Source of the DNA: Candidatus Nitrotoga fabula
Lineage (GTDB): Bacteria > Pseudomonadota > Gammaproteobacteria > Burkholderiales > Gallionellaceae
Reading direction: 5' to 3'
NCBI RefSeq assembly: GCF_905221025.1
Contig: NZ_CAJNBL010000040.1
Coordinates: 1 to 64,000 of the forward strand
DNA length: 64,000 nucleotides
The notes below the pieces were generated by a model, which saw only the letters and a program-made list of their open reading frames with translations, searched no databases and was not told the DNA's origin. A program made the position numbers and the translations under genes. This document shows, piece after piece, positions 1 to 7,979 of the stretch; position 1 is the first letter of the stretch, and each line of letters starts with the position of its first letter.

Positions 1-105
1 CATCCGGATTCCCCCTCTACCAGGGCATTCATGGCCGTCGCCGAAAAATGTGCAAAATTCCTCGGGGCAGACCAGAACAGCAATAGCGATGTCGCTTCTG
101 TGTGA
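1..105 (+). CDS. C-terminal end of an unidentified protein (partial)
   Basis: An open frame runs in from the left edge and ends at a TGA at 103-105, giving the last 34 residues of a protein. They read like a folded C-terminus: an HPDSPSTRAF stretch followed by a helix-like MAVAEKCAKFLG and a polar tail. A Pro-Asp-Ser followed by an Ala-Phe helix is seen at the end of Mrp/ApbC-type P-loop ATPases, but this piece is too short to assign. No terminator is evident before the Sel1 gene. Confidence 0.4.
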   Translation, partial: HPDSPSTRAFMAVAEKCAKFLGADQNSNSDVASV

Positions 106-331
106 AACACTAAGGGTATTTGTGAAAATCAATCATGTTATGTCCAGGCAGGATTAGATTAGTTTTTCAGATATACAAACCTGCTGGAAGTTTTTAGGAA
201 GCTGATTTGGTTTGATATATGTTTCTGCATAGAGATGGTATGCCAGGCGAGAAATTCAGAAGATCGCAGGTCTGTGTCCTGATGTATATGGGTGGACCGG
301 TTAACAATTGAGGTTTGTTGAAGGGGGCGGT

Positions 332-787
332 ATGAGCGAATCCAAGGACTTTCAAGATGGACTTAAATTTTTTTCGAATAAGGATTATATCAGCGCAGAA
401 AAATGTTTTAGAAAAGCAGCGGATGAGGGAGATCCGGAGGCACAGTTTTGCTTGGGAGATATGTATAACAACGGGTATGGCGTCAACAAGAATGAAAGAA
501 AAGCCCTGGCGCTGTTTCGAAAATCTGCTGAACAAAAATTTGCCCCTTCGCAAATTAATCTGGGGATCATGTATTCGCAGGGACAAGGGGTGGAACAGGA
601 CTTGGTTGAGGCTTATAAATGGCTGCTTATTGCCGGTCGTGCTGTCGATGAAGAGGGCGCAGAACTTGCTGTAGATGAAGAAGGCAGGGATCTTTTAAGT
701 GTAGTAGAGGAACACATGACAGAAGGTCAGATCGAGGAAGCAATGCGGAGGTCAAGCGCATGGATGAGGGCTAAACAATTGATGTAA
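332..787 (+). CDS. Sel1-like repeat protein, small
   Basis: A 151-residue protein with about two Sel1-like (TPR-related) repeats. One unit is near residues 20-60 (ends in AQFCLGDMYNNGYGV), and the next is near 60-95 (INLGIMYSQGQGV). The remaining ~55 residues are acidic and helical. Sel1 repeats form helical scaffolds for protein-protein contacts, and the partner here is unknown. There is no signal peptide, so it is probably cytoplasmic. The frame extends upstream to a TTG at 308. The ATG at 332 is preferred because a purine-rich GGGGGCGG sits just before it. It is a single gene with 300 bp of non-coding DNA on its right. Confidence 0.75.
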   Translation: MSESKDFQDGLKFFSNKDYISAEKCFRKAADEGDPEAQFCLGDMYNNGYGVNKNERKALALFRKSAEQKFAPSQINLGIMYSQGQGVEQDLVEAYKWLLIAGRAVDEEGAELAVDEEGRDLLSVVEEHMTEGQIEEAMRRSSAWMRAKQLM

Positions 788-1099
788 CTCTGTCGTTTTA
801 TTGGATGCGGAAAAGGATTGAATGCGATTGGTTGATGTTTTCTGTTTTTATTGCGCGCTACTTGCTGCTGACTGTCGATAGCATATTTTTGTCATTCAAT
901 ATATCTGATTTTTTTGGTCCAGATTTAATTTGGTAAGCAAATCAATTCTGCGGTCATATTTTTGACCATCTTGGGTGGAGAGGGTTTTTGTATTAGTCGT
1001 ATCAGGAATGGATATATGCCAATTTTTATGCTACATGCAGGAACGTGAAGGTCGTTTTAAGTAATATATCGTTAATTCCATAAGTATCAATTTAACCGG
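788..1099. other. Intergenic region, nothing recognised
   Basis: This is 312 bp of A+T-rich DNA between the small Sel1 gene and ispD. I see no convincing reading frame, RNA gene or strong hairpin. It presumably holds the ispD promoter, but no clear -35/-10 pair stands out. Confidence 0.5.
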
Positions 1100-1786
1100 A
1101 TGTCAGATTTATTTGCGCTTGTTCCTGCTGCTGGTTATGGGTCACGCATGGGTAGTGCGCTGCCAAAGCAGTATCTTTCACTGGCCGGCAGGCCGATGAT
1201 TTTCTACGCACTGAAAATATTGTGTGCCAATCCGGATATCCTTACGGTATTCGTCGTGCTTGCCCGGGACGATGTCCATTGGCATCGTTATGACTGGTCA
1301 GAATTCGGCGAAAAGTTGCAGCCGCTATTTTGTGGAGGTGAAACTCGTGCAGAAAGCGTTTTGAATGGTGTTTTGGCGGCAGAATTGGAGCTGGATGACT
1401 GGTTGCTGGTACATGATGCGGCGCGCCCTTGTTTAAGTCCTCATGACCTTGCAGATATTATTGAAGCATTGCGCAATGATGAGGTTGGCGGGATCCTGGC
1501 GTTGCCAGTAGTGGATACATTGAAAAGAGAAGATGGCGATTGCCGGATTGCATATACAGAAAATCGTGCAGGATTGTGGCAAGCCCAGACGCCGCAGATG
1601 TTCCGGACGGGTCTTTTGCTGCATGGGTTGCAAAAAAACCCTGGCGTTACCGATGATTCGGCTGCGATTGAGGCGATTGGGTTTCATCCCAGGCTTATTC
1701 CAGGAAGCCCAGGTAATTTAAAGGTGACTTATATGCAGGACATTGAGCTGGCAGAATTTCTGTTAACCCGGAAAGATCGAAGATGA
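1100..1786 (+). CDS. ispD: 2-C-methyl-D-erythritol 4-phosphate cytidylyltransferase
   Basis: This enzyme makes CDP-ME from MEP and CTP, the third step of the non-mevalonate isoprenoid pathway in the cytoplasm. The 228-residue length is normal for IspD. The nucleotide-binding start [11 protein letters not shown] lies at residues 8-18 with the PKQYL lysine just after it. The HDAARP motif is near residue 105 and the TPQMF motif near 163. Its TGA stop overlaps the ATG of ispF by 4 bp (ATGA), so the two are translationally coupled. The ispD-ispF pairing is common in proteobacteria. Confidence 0.95.
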   Translation: MSDLFALVPAAGYGSRMGSALPKQYLSLAGRPMIFYALKILCANPDILTVFVVLARDDVHWHRYDWSEFGEKLQPLFCGGETRAESVLNGVLAAELELDDWLLVHDAARPCLSPHDLADIIEALRNDEVGGILALPVVDTLKREDGDCRIAYTENRAGLWQAQTPQMFRTGLLLHGLQKNPGVTDDSAAIEAIGFHPRLIPGSPGNLKVTYMQDIELAEFLLTRKDRR

Positions 1787-2253
1787 GGATTGGGCATGGA
1801 TTTGACGTTCATCAACTGGTTGAGGGTCGCAAGCTAATCATTGGTGGCGTTGAGCTATGTTATGACAAGGGTTTGCTCGGCCATTCTGACGCGGACGTGT
1901 TATTGCATGCCATTTGTGATGCCCTGCTGGGTGCAGCTGGACTCGGTGATATTGGGCGCCATTTTTCGGATTCGGATGCAAGATATGAAAACATCGATAG
2001 CCGTCTGTTGTTGCGCGAAGTGGTGAGCATGGTTATCAATGCGGGTTATCGTATCGGCAACATTGATGCCACGATCATTGCACAGGCGCCCAGAATGGCT
2101 CCACATATTCCTTGTATGGTGAATAATATTGCTTCGGATTTGTGCATACCGGTAAATGCGGTAAATATTAAAGCGACGACTACGGAAGGGCTGGGATTTA
2201 GTGGGCGTGGAGAAGGGATAGCTGCCCAGGCCGTAGTTCTGCTGTTAATTTGA
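1783..2253 (+). CDS. ispF: 2-C-methyl-D-erythritol 2,4-cyclodiphosphate synthase
   Basis: It cyclises CDP-ME 2-phosphate to MEcPP, releasing CMP, in the MEP isoprenoid pathway, and normally works as a trimer with a zinc ion. The 156 residues match the family length. The metal-binding start GHGFDVHQL (Asp8, His10) and the second ligand region [13 protein letters not shown] near residue 40 are intact, as are the DIGRHFSD loop and the closing [19 protein letters not shown] motif. The start overlaps the ispD stop by 4 bp. Confidence 0.96.
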   Translation: MRIGHGFDVHQLVEGRKLIIGGVELCYDKGLLGHSDADVLLHAICDALLGAAGLGDIGRHFSDSDARYENIDSRLLLREVVSMVINAGYRIGNIDATIIAQAPRMAPHIPCMVNNIASDLCIPVNAVNIKATTTEGLGFSGRGEGIAAQAVVLLLI

Positions 2254-2333
2254 ATCAGAATGCTTCATTTCAAGGCTTCAGTCTGCAGGATATCCATGGC
2301 CGATAAATTAATTAATCGTATGATCGATTCATA

Positions 2334-3008
2334 ATGATGAGAATTTTGTCATTGGAAACGTCAACGGAGTATTGTTCCATTGCATTATGGCAGGATGGCG
2401 ATATTATCGATCGCTGTGAGCATGTTGGCCAGCGTCATTCTGAGCTGATAATGGAAATAATGAGCGATCTTTTGGAAGAGGCGGGCGTTACACTTGTCCA
2501 GCTGAATGGTATTGCTTATGGAGCGGGGCCGGGATCTTTTACAGGTGTGCGCATTGCATGCGGGATAACCCAGGGGTTGGCCCTTGGGGCAAATTTGCCG
2601 GTAGTAGGGGTATGCACCTTGCAGGCATTGGCGCAGGCGGCCGGGTTCGATAAAGTAATTGCTGCACTCGATGCCCGCATGGGTGAAATTTACCATGCAG
2701 CATATGAAAAACGGTCTGGAGTCTGGGTAATGGTCTGTGAACCGAACTTGTGCATGCCGCACCAGGCTCCCCGTATTTCCGGCAACGGCTGGTTTGGTGC
2801 AGGTAGCGGTTTTGCAATGCATGGTGAAGTTCTGGAACATCGTTATGCAGGGCAAATTATTGCCAGCTACCCACAGGCTATACCACAGGCCGGTGCAATT
2901 GCAGAATTGGCCGTTCCATTTTTTGCTGCGGGGCAGGGTATGGATGCATCCCATGCGACTCCAGTTTATTTGCGTGACAAGGTGGCGTTGAAAACCAGCG
3001 AGCGATGA
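2334..3008 (+). CDS. tsaB: tRNA threonylcarbamoyladenosine biosynthesis protein TsaB
   Basis: TsaB is the non-catalytic partner of TsaD and TsaE in making the t6A modification at position 37 of ANN-decoding tRNAs. The protein has 224 residues and an ASKHA-type N-terminus, ILSLETSTEYCSIALW at residues 4-19, followed by the conserved GPGSFTGVRIA near 63-73. Two ATG codons stand in tandem at 2334 and 2337, and either could be the start. Its stop overlaps the rimI start (ATGA). The tsaB-rimI-uracil glycosylase chain has overlaps at both junctions, which suggests one transcript. Confidence 0.93.
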   Translation: MMRILSLETSTEYCSIALWQDGDIIDRCEHVGQRHSELIMEIMSDLLEEAGVTLVQLNGIAYGAGPGSFTGVRIACGITQGLALGANLPVVGVCTLQALAQAAGFDKVIAALDARMGEIYHAAYEKRSGVWVMVCEPNLCMPHQAPRISGNGWFGAGSGFAMHGEVLEHRYAGQIIASYPQAIPQAGAIAELAVPFFAAGQGMDASHATPVYLRDKVALKTSER

Positions 3009-3469
3009 ACTCATTTCAGTTGATTCAACAAGCTGTTCTGCGCGATATGACTCGGACTGATTTGCCGGCTATTGTGCGTATAGAACAGCGTGTGCATGCT
3101 TATCCGTGGTCCTGCGGCAATTTCATGGATTCATTGAACAGCAATGATGTTTGCAAGATTTATGAAGCAGGTGGGGAATTGTTGGGGTATGTCATATTTA
3201 TGCTTGCAGTGGATGAAGGCCAATTGCTGAACATCAGTGTAGCCGTAGAGTATCAGTGCCTAGGACTGGGCCGGGGGCTGCTCGAGGCTGCTATGGAGAT
3301 CGCCCGTGGCCGTGGCATGCATCGCATGACATTGGAAGTCCGTCCTTCCAACTTGCCAGCGCTGGCACTATACAGAGGTTTTGGATTTCATGAGGCTGGC
3401 CGGCGTTGTGGCTATTATCGTTCCGCCAATGGCTGTGAAGATGCAATTGTCATGGAATATGCATTGTGA
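3005..3469 (+). CDS. rimI: Ribosomal-protein-alanine N-acetyltransferase RimI
   Basis: A GNAT-fold acetyltransferase of 154 residues. It is expected to acetylate the N-terminal alanine of ribosomal protein S18 using acetyl-CoA. The acetyl-CoA-binding region is visible as LNISVAVEYQCLGLGRGLLE near residues 76-96 (Q-x2-G-x-G type). The family's LEVRPSNLPALALYRGFGF stretch is near 114-133, and the catalytic-region tyrosine follows (CGYY). The N-terminus is about ten residues longer than E. coli RimI. It is coupled to tsaB upstream and the uracil glycosylase downstream by 4-bp overlaps. Confidence 0.92.
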   Translation: MNSFQLIQQAVLRDMTRTDLPAIVRIEQRVHAYPWSCGNFMDSLNSNDVCKIYEAGGELLGYVIFMLAVDEGQLLNISVAVEYQCLGLGRGLLEAAMEIARGRGMHRMTLEVRPSNLPALALYRGFGFHEAGRRCGYYRSANGCEDAIVMEYAL

Positions 3470-4215
3470 ATCGGGAAGAAGCGATCCTTCGTGAATTGAA
3501 GCTCTATCCGCTCTGGCAGCGACGTGTTCAAACCGGGGCAGTAACAGGGCAGGTGTCAATGGGTCCGACCTTGCCAGACCGGGTGACTAAATCTGGTCTG
3601 GAAAAAATGGATAGTCAGGATATGGATAGCAGCCATTGGTCAGTTTTAAGAGCAATGGTTAAAAGCTGTGCGGCTTGTCGGTTACGTGCAGGTTGTTCAC
3701 AAACGGTTTTGGGAGCGGGCGATGTGCGGGCAGACTGGATGTTTGTCGGTATATCCCCTGGTCTGGAGGAAGATGCACAGGGTAAGCCGTTTTGCGGTCA
3801 ATCTGGCAGGCTGCTTGATAATATGCTGTCTGCAATTCAGTTGCGACGTGCCCACAATGTGTATCTCGCGGATATGGTTAAGTGCTGCCCACCGGGTAAT
3901 CGCATGCCGGATGCAGGTGAGATTGTCCAGTGCCTCCCCTATCTGGAGCGAGAAATTTACCTGGTTCAGCCCAAGCTGATTATGGCCCTGGGAAAGGCTG
4001 CTGCCCTGTTGCTAGGCCTGGATAGTGATCTGCCTGCTCTGCGCGGCAGGTTGCATGATTATCGAATTCAGTCTGTTGATGGCCGGTATGGTAATATTCC
4101 TCTTGTCGCTACATACCACCCAGCCGATCTGCTACAAACCCCATTAAAAAAAGCGGAGTCGTGGGAAGACTTGTGTCTGGCAGTTGAGACAATGCAGCGG
4201 CTGGTTACAGGCTGA
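3466..4215 (+). CDS. Uracil-DNA glycosylase, family 4 (iron-sulfur type)
   Basis: It removes uracil from DNA to start base-excision repair. The 249 residues consist of a ~65-residue N-terminal extension of low conservation and a family-4 UDG domain. That domain contains the CAACRLRAGC cysteine pair near 69-78, the active-site stretch GISPGLEEDAQGKPFCGQSG near 100-119, further cysteines in the KCCPPGNRMP and VQCLPYLE regions that would complete a [4Fe-4S] site, and the C-terminal YHPADLLQ motif. The GTG start at 3466 overlaps the rimI stop (GTGA). It ends 4 bp from the convergent lplT gene. Confidence 0.9.
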   Translation: MNREEAILRELKLYPLWQRRVQTGAVTGQVSMGPTLPDRVTKSGLEKMDSQDMDSSHWSVLRAMVKSCAACRLRAGCSQTVLGAGDVRADWMFVGISPGLEEDAQGKPFCGQSGRLLDNMLSAIQLRRAHNVYLADMVKCCPPGNRMPDAGEIVQCLPYLEREIYLVQPKLIMALGKAAALLLGLDSDLPALRGRLHDYRIQSVDGRYGNIPLVATYHPADLLQTPLKKAESWEDLCLAVETMQRLVTG

Positions 4216-4218
4216 AAG

Positions 4219-5469
4219 CTACATCTGTCCTTTATCTTGATCATGACCGTGTTTTCTGTACAGCATCATCATGATGCTGGAGAGTAGCAAGCCGAATATC
4301 AGAGTTATTGTCTGGATGGTTAGCTCCATCTTTTGCATCAAGGATAGTAGTGCGAGCATTGCGAAAATGCTGATATTCTCATTAAAGTTCTGCACGGCAA
4401 TGGATCTGCCGGCTCCCATGAGCAAGTGGCCCCGGTGCTGCAGCAGCGCATTCATGGGTACAAGCAGGTAGCCACCCATGGCGCCGATAATGATCAGTAG
4501 AGCTATCGCAACAATCGGGTTGGTAACTAGCAGCATTGCAAGCACCATCAGTCCCATGGCGATACCGGTTGGCAGCACTTTGACCGAGTTTTCTAGTCTG
4601 ACAAATTTGGCAGCAAGCACGGAGCCGATGGCGATGCCGATGGCAACCCATGCGGTCAGCTTTGCAGCCTCGCCCATATCGTAGTGCAAAACAGTGGCTG
4701 CCCAGGCAAGCACAATCAGGCGTAGTGTCGCACCTGCTCCCCAGAATAGTGTGGTGACGCTGAGTGATACCTGCCCCAGCGGGTCTTTCCATAGTAACTT
4801 GAAACAATGTGCGAATTCGCTGATCAGGAACCATGGATTGTGGTGCAAGGGCTTGTGCTCTATTGGTACGCGCGGGATATAGAGATTGAACAGTGCAGCG
4901 ATGAGATAGACAATTGTGATGATGGAGATAGCCAGTTCCGGTATGGAGTCAATGCCGGTATCTATGAAAGGTACGTCCCACCATCTCAGCAACTGGCCAG
5001 AAAAATTCGGCCCGATCAGTATGCCTCCCAGGACTGCGCCAAGTACAATGGCTGCAACGGTCAATCCCTCCATCCAGCTGTTGGCGAGCACTAGTTTTCC
5101 TGGCGGCAGATATTCTGTAAGAATGCCGTATTTTGCCGGAGAATAGGCGGCCGCCCCCAGTCCAGCTAGGCCATATGCAAGCAGTGGATTGACTCCAAGC
5201 AGCATAGCGATGCAGCCTGACAGCTTGATGCTGTTGCTGATGAACATCACTCGGCCTTTAGGTAGTGAATCAGCAAATGCACCCACAAAAGGTGCTAGCA
5301 CAATGTAGGAAAATACAAATGCAGCCTGCAGGATCGGGGTGTGCCATGCAGGAGCATGCACTTCATGTAGTAGAGCAATGGCGGCAAATAGCAGGGCATT
5401 ATCTGCCAGTGCAGAGAAGAACTGCGCCGCAAGTATGATATAAAATCCGCGATTCATCGGGAGGCGCAA
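4219..5469 (-). CDS. lplT: Lysophospholipid transporter LplT (MFS)
   Basis: A 416-residue major-facilitator protein with about 12 hydrophobic segments and the N-terminal FYIILAAQFFSALADNALLF region characteristic of LplT. In E. coli LplT flips lysophosphatidylethanolamine inward for re-acylation by Aas. No aas gene is adjacent here, so its acyltransferase partner must be elsewhere. The gene is convergent with the uracil glycosylase and divergent from alr, with 85 bp between the two starts. Confidence 0.87.
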   Translation of the reverse strand: MRLPMNRGFYIILAAQFFSALADNALLFAAIALLHEVHAPAWHTPILQAAFVFSYIVLAPFVGAFADSLPKGRVMFISNSIKLSGCIAMLLGVNPLLAYGLAGLGAAAYSPAKYGILTEYLPPGKLVLANSWMEGLTVAAIVLGAVLGGILIGPNFSGQLLRWWDVPFIDTGIDSIPELAISIITIVYLIAALFNLYIPRVPIEHKPLHHNPWFLISEFAHCFKLLWKDPLGQVSLSVTTLFWGAGATLRLIVLAWAATVLHYDMGEAAKLTAWVAIGIAIGSVLAAKFVRLENSVKVLPTGIAMGLMVLAMLLVTNPIVAIALLIIIGAMGGYLLVPMNALLQHRGHLLMGAGRSIAVQNFNENISIFAMLALLSLMQKMELTIQTITLIFGLLLSSIMMMLYRKHGHDQDKGQM

Positions 5470-5554
5470 TTTTACGGAACACCTTTTATATCACGAAAAT
5501 AAGATGCCTGCTATTATTAATAACACACTATGTTATTCCTGACATATTTTAGAT

Positions 5555-6619
5555 ATGCCCCGTCCAATTCAAGCTTTTATTGATCTTTCCGCATTGGAAT
5601 GGAATCTGAAAGTTGCACGCCGTGCAAGCAATGCACGCACTATGGCGGTAATCAAGGCAAATGCTTATGGTCATGGATTATTGCGTGCTGCGGAAGCATT
5701 GAATGCAGCGGAGGGCTTTGCACTGCTGGATTTGCGCGATGCCATAAGACTGCGCGATGCCGGTTTCAGCCAGAAGATTCTGCTGCTGGAGGGATATTTT
5801 TCTCCAGAGGATCTTTCGGTCGTGGCTGACTATGATCTAGCGTGTGTAATACACAGCAATCAGCAGATCGACATGCTTGATGCTTACCCCAGGCGGCGCA
5901 GCCTGGAGATATGGCTCAAGATCGGGACCGGAATGAATCGTCTTGGTTTTGCTCCAGGCAATATACGAGATGCGCTTCAAAAACTCAAGAACCACTTTGC
6001 TGTGCGCGATATTACGCTTATGACACATTTTTCCCATGCGGATGAGTCAACCGGGGTGGCTGCACAGCTGGAACTGTTTAATGAACTATCCGCTCCTTAT
6101 CGCCTGGCGCGCTCTCTGGCCAACTCTGCCGCTCTGTTGCGTTATCCGGCGACGCATGCCGACTGGGTGCGCCCTGGCATCATGTTGTATGGCGCATCTC
6201 CATTCGCAGAAGTTACGGCGCAGCAAATCGGCCTGCAACCGGTCATGACGCTGCAAAGCCGCATTATTGCGGTTCAGGATCTGAGCCCGGGGGAAACAGT
6301 TGGATATGGAGGGGTATTCTGCGCCAAATATTCTATGCGTGTAGGGGTTGTTGCCTGCGGATATGCAGACGGTTATCCGCGCTGCGCTCCGACGGGTACG
6401 CCAGTGCTGGTGGATGGACAGCTCACGTGCATTCTCGGGCGTATCTCGATGGACATGCTAACGGTGGATTTGACCCGTTTGCCTTTTGCGGATGTGGGCA
6501 GCAAGGTCACGTTATGGGGAGCGGGGCTTCCGGTGGAACAGGTGGCGCACGCAGCTGGTACAATCAGCTATGAGTTGCTGTGCGGATTAAACGAACGTGT
6601 GCCGATTCTATCTATTTAG
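5555..6619 (+). CDS. alr: Alanine racemase, biosynthetic
   Basis: A PLP enzyme that makes D-alanine for peptidoglycan. It has 354 residues, as expected. The PLP lysine is in MAVIKANAYGHG near residues 30-41. The N-terminal barrel is intact (GTGMNRLGF, THFSHAD). The second-subunit catalytic tyrosine region GETVGYGGVF lies near 247-256, with the ISMDML motif following near 299. It is a monocistronic gene divergent from lplT. Non-coding DNA and an insertion-sequence remnant lie downstream. Confidence 0.96.
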   Translation: MPRPIQAFIDLSALEWNLKVARRASNARTMAVIKANAYGHGLLRAAEALNAAEGFALLDLRDAIRLRDAGFSQKILLLEGYFSPEDLSVVADYDLACVIHSNQQIDMLDAYPRRRSLEIWLKIGTGMNRLGFAPGNIRDALQKLKNHFAVRDITLMTHFSHADESTGVAAQLELFNELSAPYRLARSLANSAALLRYPATHADWVRPGIMLYGASPFAEVTAQQIGLQPVMTLQSRIIAVQDLSPGETVGYGGVFCAKYSMRVGVVACGYADGYPRCAPTGTPVLVDGQLTCILGRISMDMLTVDLTRLPFADVGSKVTLWGAGLPVEQVAHAAGTISYELLCGLNERVPILSI

Positions 6620-6812
6620 GTCTGGCTGACTTAAGCGATCCAGATGTCAAGTATTAATTCTCTATATATTTCAAAGTGTTGTTAATTTTTCTGGGGCATA
6701 GTTTGTAGCTGTTCTAGGTAGATGTAGTAAAGCGCATCAGCTCGGGCAGCACTTGGGGCTGGGCACAGAATTGCTCGGTGATATTTCTCAGGTCTGCGTG
6801 GAGCAACTGCAT

Positions 6813-6878
6813 AAAAATCCGAAGGCACTGGGCGGACAACGAAAAATTGCTGGTTAAAGTCTGTCCTTCGGAGTTTTT
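6813..6878 (+). terminator. Long-armed inverted repeat with a T-run, possible alr terminator or element end
   Basis: AAAAATCCGAAGG at 6813-6825 is matched by CCTTCGGA-G-TTTTT at 6865-6878, and inner GGACA/TGTCC bases can extend the stem. The T-run makes it look like a plus-strand intrinsic terminator, about 200 bp after alr. The long loop and the closeness to the IS30 remnant also allow it to be a leftover of a mobile element. Confidence 0.3.
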
Positions 6879-6914
6879 GCCAAAATTGGCGAAAACCTCA
6901 GAACACCATTCTCA

Positions 6915-7139
6915 CCTTGAGCAGAAAGGCGTTTGAGGCTGATGGGATTATGGATGAGCGAGAATACGAATGGACTGGTTCGGTAGTGCTTCCTCAAAAA
7001 CTGGGACTTTGCTACGATTTCATAGCAGGAGATGGATGCAGCAATGGAAAGATTGAACAACCGATCCAGAAGACAACTTGGATTCCAAATAACCAATCAG
7101 GTATTCTTCAATTCAGGCGCTGCCCTTCATAATATTTGA
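6915..7139 (+). pseudogene. IS30-family transposase remnant (C-terminal part only)
   Basis: In the frame of position 6960 the DNA reads SENTNGLVR, stop, CFLKNWDFATIS, stop, QEMDAAMERLNNRSRRQLGF, then a NQVFFNSGAALHN-like end and TGA at 7137-7139. This is the familiar C-terminal end of IS30-type transposases, which have NENTNGLIRQ, a D-F-x-T-I segment, LN-x-R-P-R-x-x-LG and VFF. TAG codons at 6984-6986 and 7023-7025 interrupt it, and everything upstream of about 6950 is unrecognisable. The element is dead and truncated. The assignment is from motif memory, not from a search. Confidence 0.65.
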
Positions 7140-7146
7140 ATCGGCG

Positions 7147-7184
7147 AATTAATAAGCTTGGTAGTACTACCGGGTTTATTAATT
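7147..7184. repeat. 38-bp near-perfect palindrome
   Basis: AATTAATAA (7147-7155) and TTATTAATT (7176-7184) flank a perfect 12-bp palindrome, GGTAGTACTACC (7160-7171), and all share one centre at 7165/7166. Only the four-base steps between the arms do not match. Being fully symmetric without a loop, it looks like a dimer-binding site or a recombination/transposition target rather than a terminator. It lies between the IS30 remnant and the end of the DUF3106 gene. Confidence 0.7.
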
Positions 7185-7222
7185 GGTAAAATGTTTTCCT
7201 GAAAGATGGATAAAAAATATTT

Positions 7223-7618
7223 TCATTCTGCTTCAGTTAGAACCACCCTGCTTTTCGCGGCTTCCTGCTGACGAATCATTTCCTTTACCTGATTACGTGT
7301 TTCCGAAGGAATTTTGCTGAATGCCTGGAATTTTTCTCGTGCGCGTTCGCGTTGCCTTGGGGTTAGTTTGCTCCATTCGTTCAGTCTGTGGTGCATGCGT
7401 TGTTTATGTGCTGCATTAAGCTTGGGGTAATGTTTGGCTAAATTGACTAGGCGCCTGCGCTGTTCGGCTTGCAGCGTATCCCACTCAGCAGCAAGTGGTG
7501 CCAGTGCTTCTTTTTGTGTCGGGCTTAGGCTGGTCCAGGCTTGCGCCACCGCCATGGCTGGAATGAGCAGCAGTACGCAGAGGCTGAGTTGAAGTGGGTA
7601 AAAGCGGTTTAAACTCAT
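7223..7618 (-). CDS. DUF3106-type secreted protein
   Basis: A 131-residue protein with a signal peptide (hydrophobic LSLCVLLLIPAMAVAQA, predicted cut near residue 25). It then has a basic helical domain rich in Arg, Gln and Trp, with repeats of the type W-x-x-L-x-P-x-Q-R/K: one near residue 28, one near 50, and WSKLTPRQRERAREKFQAF near 88-106. This is the DUF3106 pattern, seen in betaproteobacteria next to a sigma factor and a DUF3619 gene, as here. The function is unknown, and an envelope role is an inference from the signal peptide. It is the last gene of the minus-strand operon, 7 bp after the DUF3619 gene. Confidence 0.75.
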   Translation of the reverse strand: MSLNRFYPLQLSLCVLLLIPAMAVAQAWTSLSPTQKEALAPLAAEWDTLQAEQRRRLVNLAKHYPKLNAAHKQRMHHRLNEWSKLTPRQRERAREKFQAFSKIPSETRNQVKEMIRQQEAAKSRVVLTEAE

Positions 7619-7625
7619 TTTATAG

Positions 7626-7979
7626 TCAATCTACAAAATAGTGTATCGGTATGTCATCAGTCAGAATGGCGATATCTATATCGGAAGAATCCAGTTTTGC
7701 ATCCTGGTTCCAGTATGCGGAAATACTGAACAAAATAGCTACAAGCAGCAAGGCTGCAGCCAGCAGGCGCGATACAGGATATTGTGTGCCGAAAATTTGC
7801 CAAATTGCATGTCCTGCCCGGACCAGGACCGGGTCGGTGCAGGGATTGCTGTGACGTGCCAAGGCTTGCTCGCGTGCGTGGTGCAGGCGTGCTAATGTCG
7901 GGCGCTCGATTCGAGTCAGTGATTGGTCAAGCAGCCGTTTGATATCTTGTTGGTTCAATTCCTCGTTATTCCGGTTCAT
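7626..7979 (-). CDS. DUF3619-type membrane protein, possible anti-sigma factor
   Basis: It has 117 residues: a charged N-terminal cytoplasmic part (about 1-70), one membrane segment near 70-88 (LLAAALLLVAILFSISAYW), and a short outer tail ending DIAILTDDIPIHYFVD, the typical DUF3619 ending. A small single-span protein translated with a 4-bp overlap from a sigma-factor gene is laid out like an anti-sigma factor. That role is inferred from position only; no zinc-binding anti-sigma motif is visible. Confidence 0.72.
   Translation of the reverse strand: MNRNNEELNQQDIKRLLDQSLTRIERPTLARLHHAREQALARHSNPCTDPVLVRAGHAIWQIFGTQYPVSRLLAAALLLVAILFSISAYWNQDAKLDSSDIDIAILTDDIPIHYFVD

Larger units (their letters stand above)
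6620..7222. other. 600-bp gap after alr: decayed mobile DNA
   Basis: Between alr and the DUF3106 gene there is no intact gene. The stretch holds the inverted repeat at 6813-6878, the IS30 transposase remnant at 6915-7139 and the symmetric palindrome at 7147-7184. A short minus-strand frame at about 6720-6812 (32 codons, starting MQLLHADLRN) has no identifiable family and may also be debris. Confidence 0.55.
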
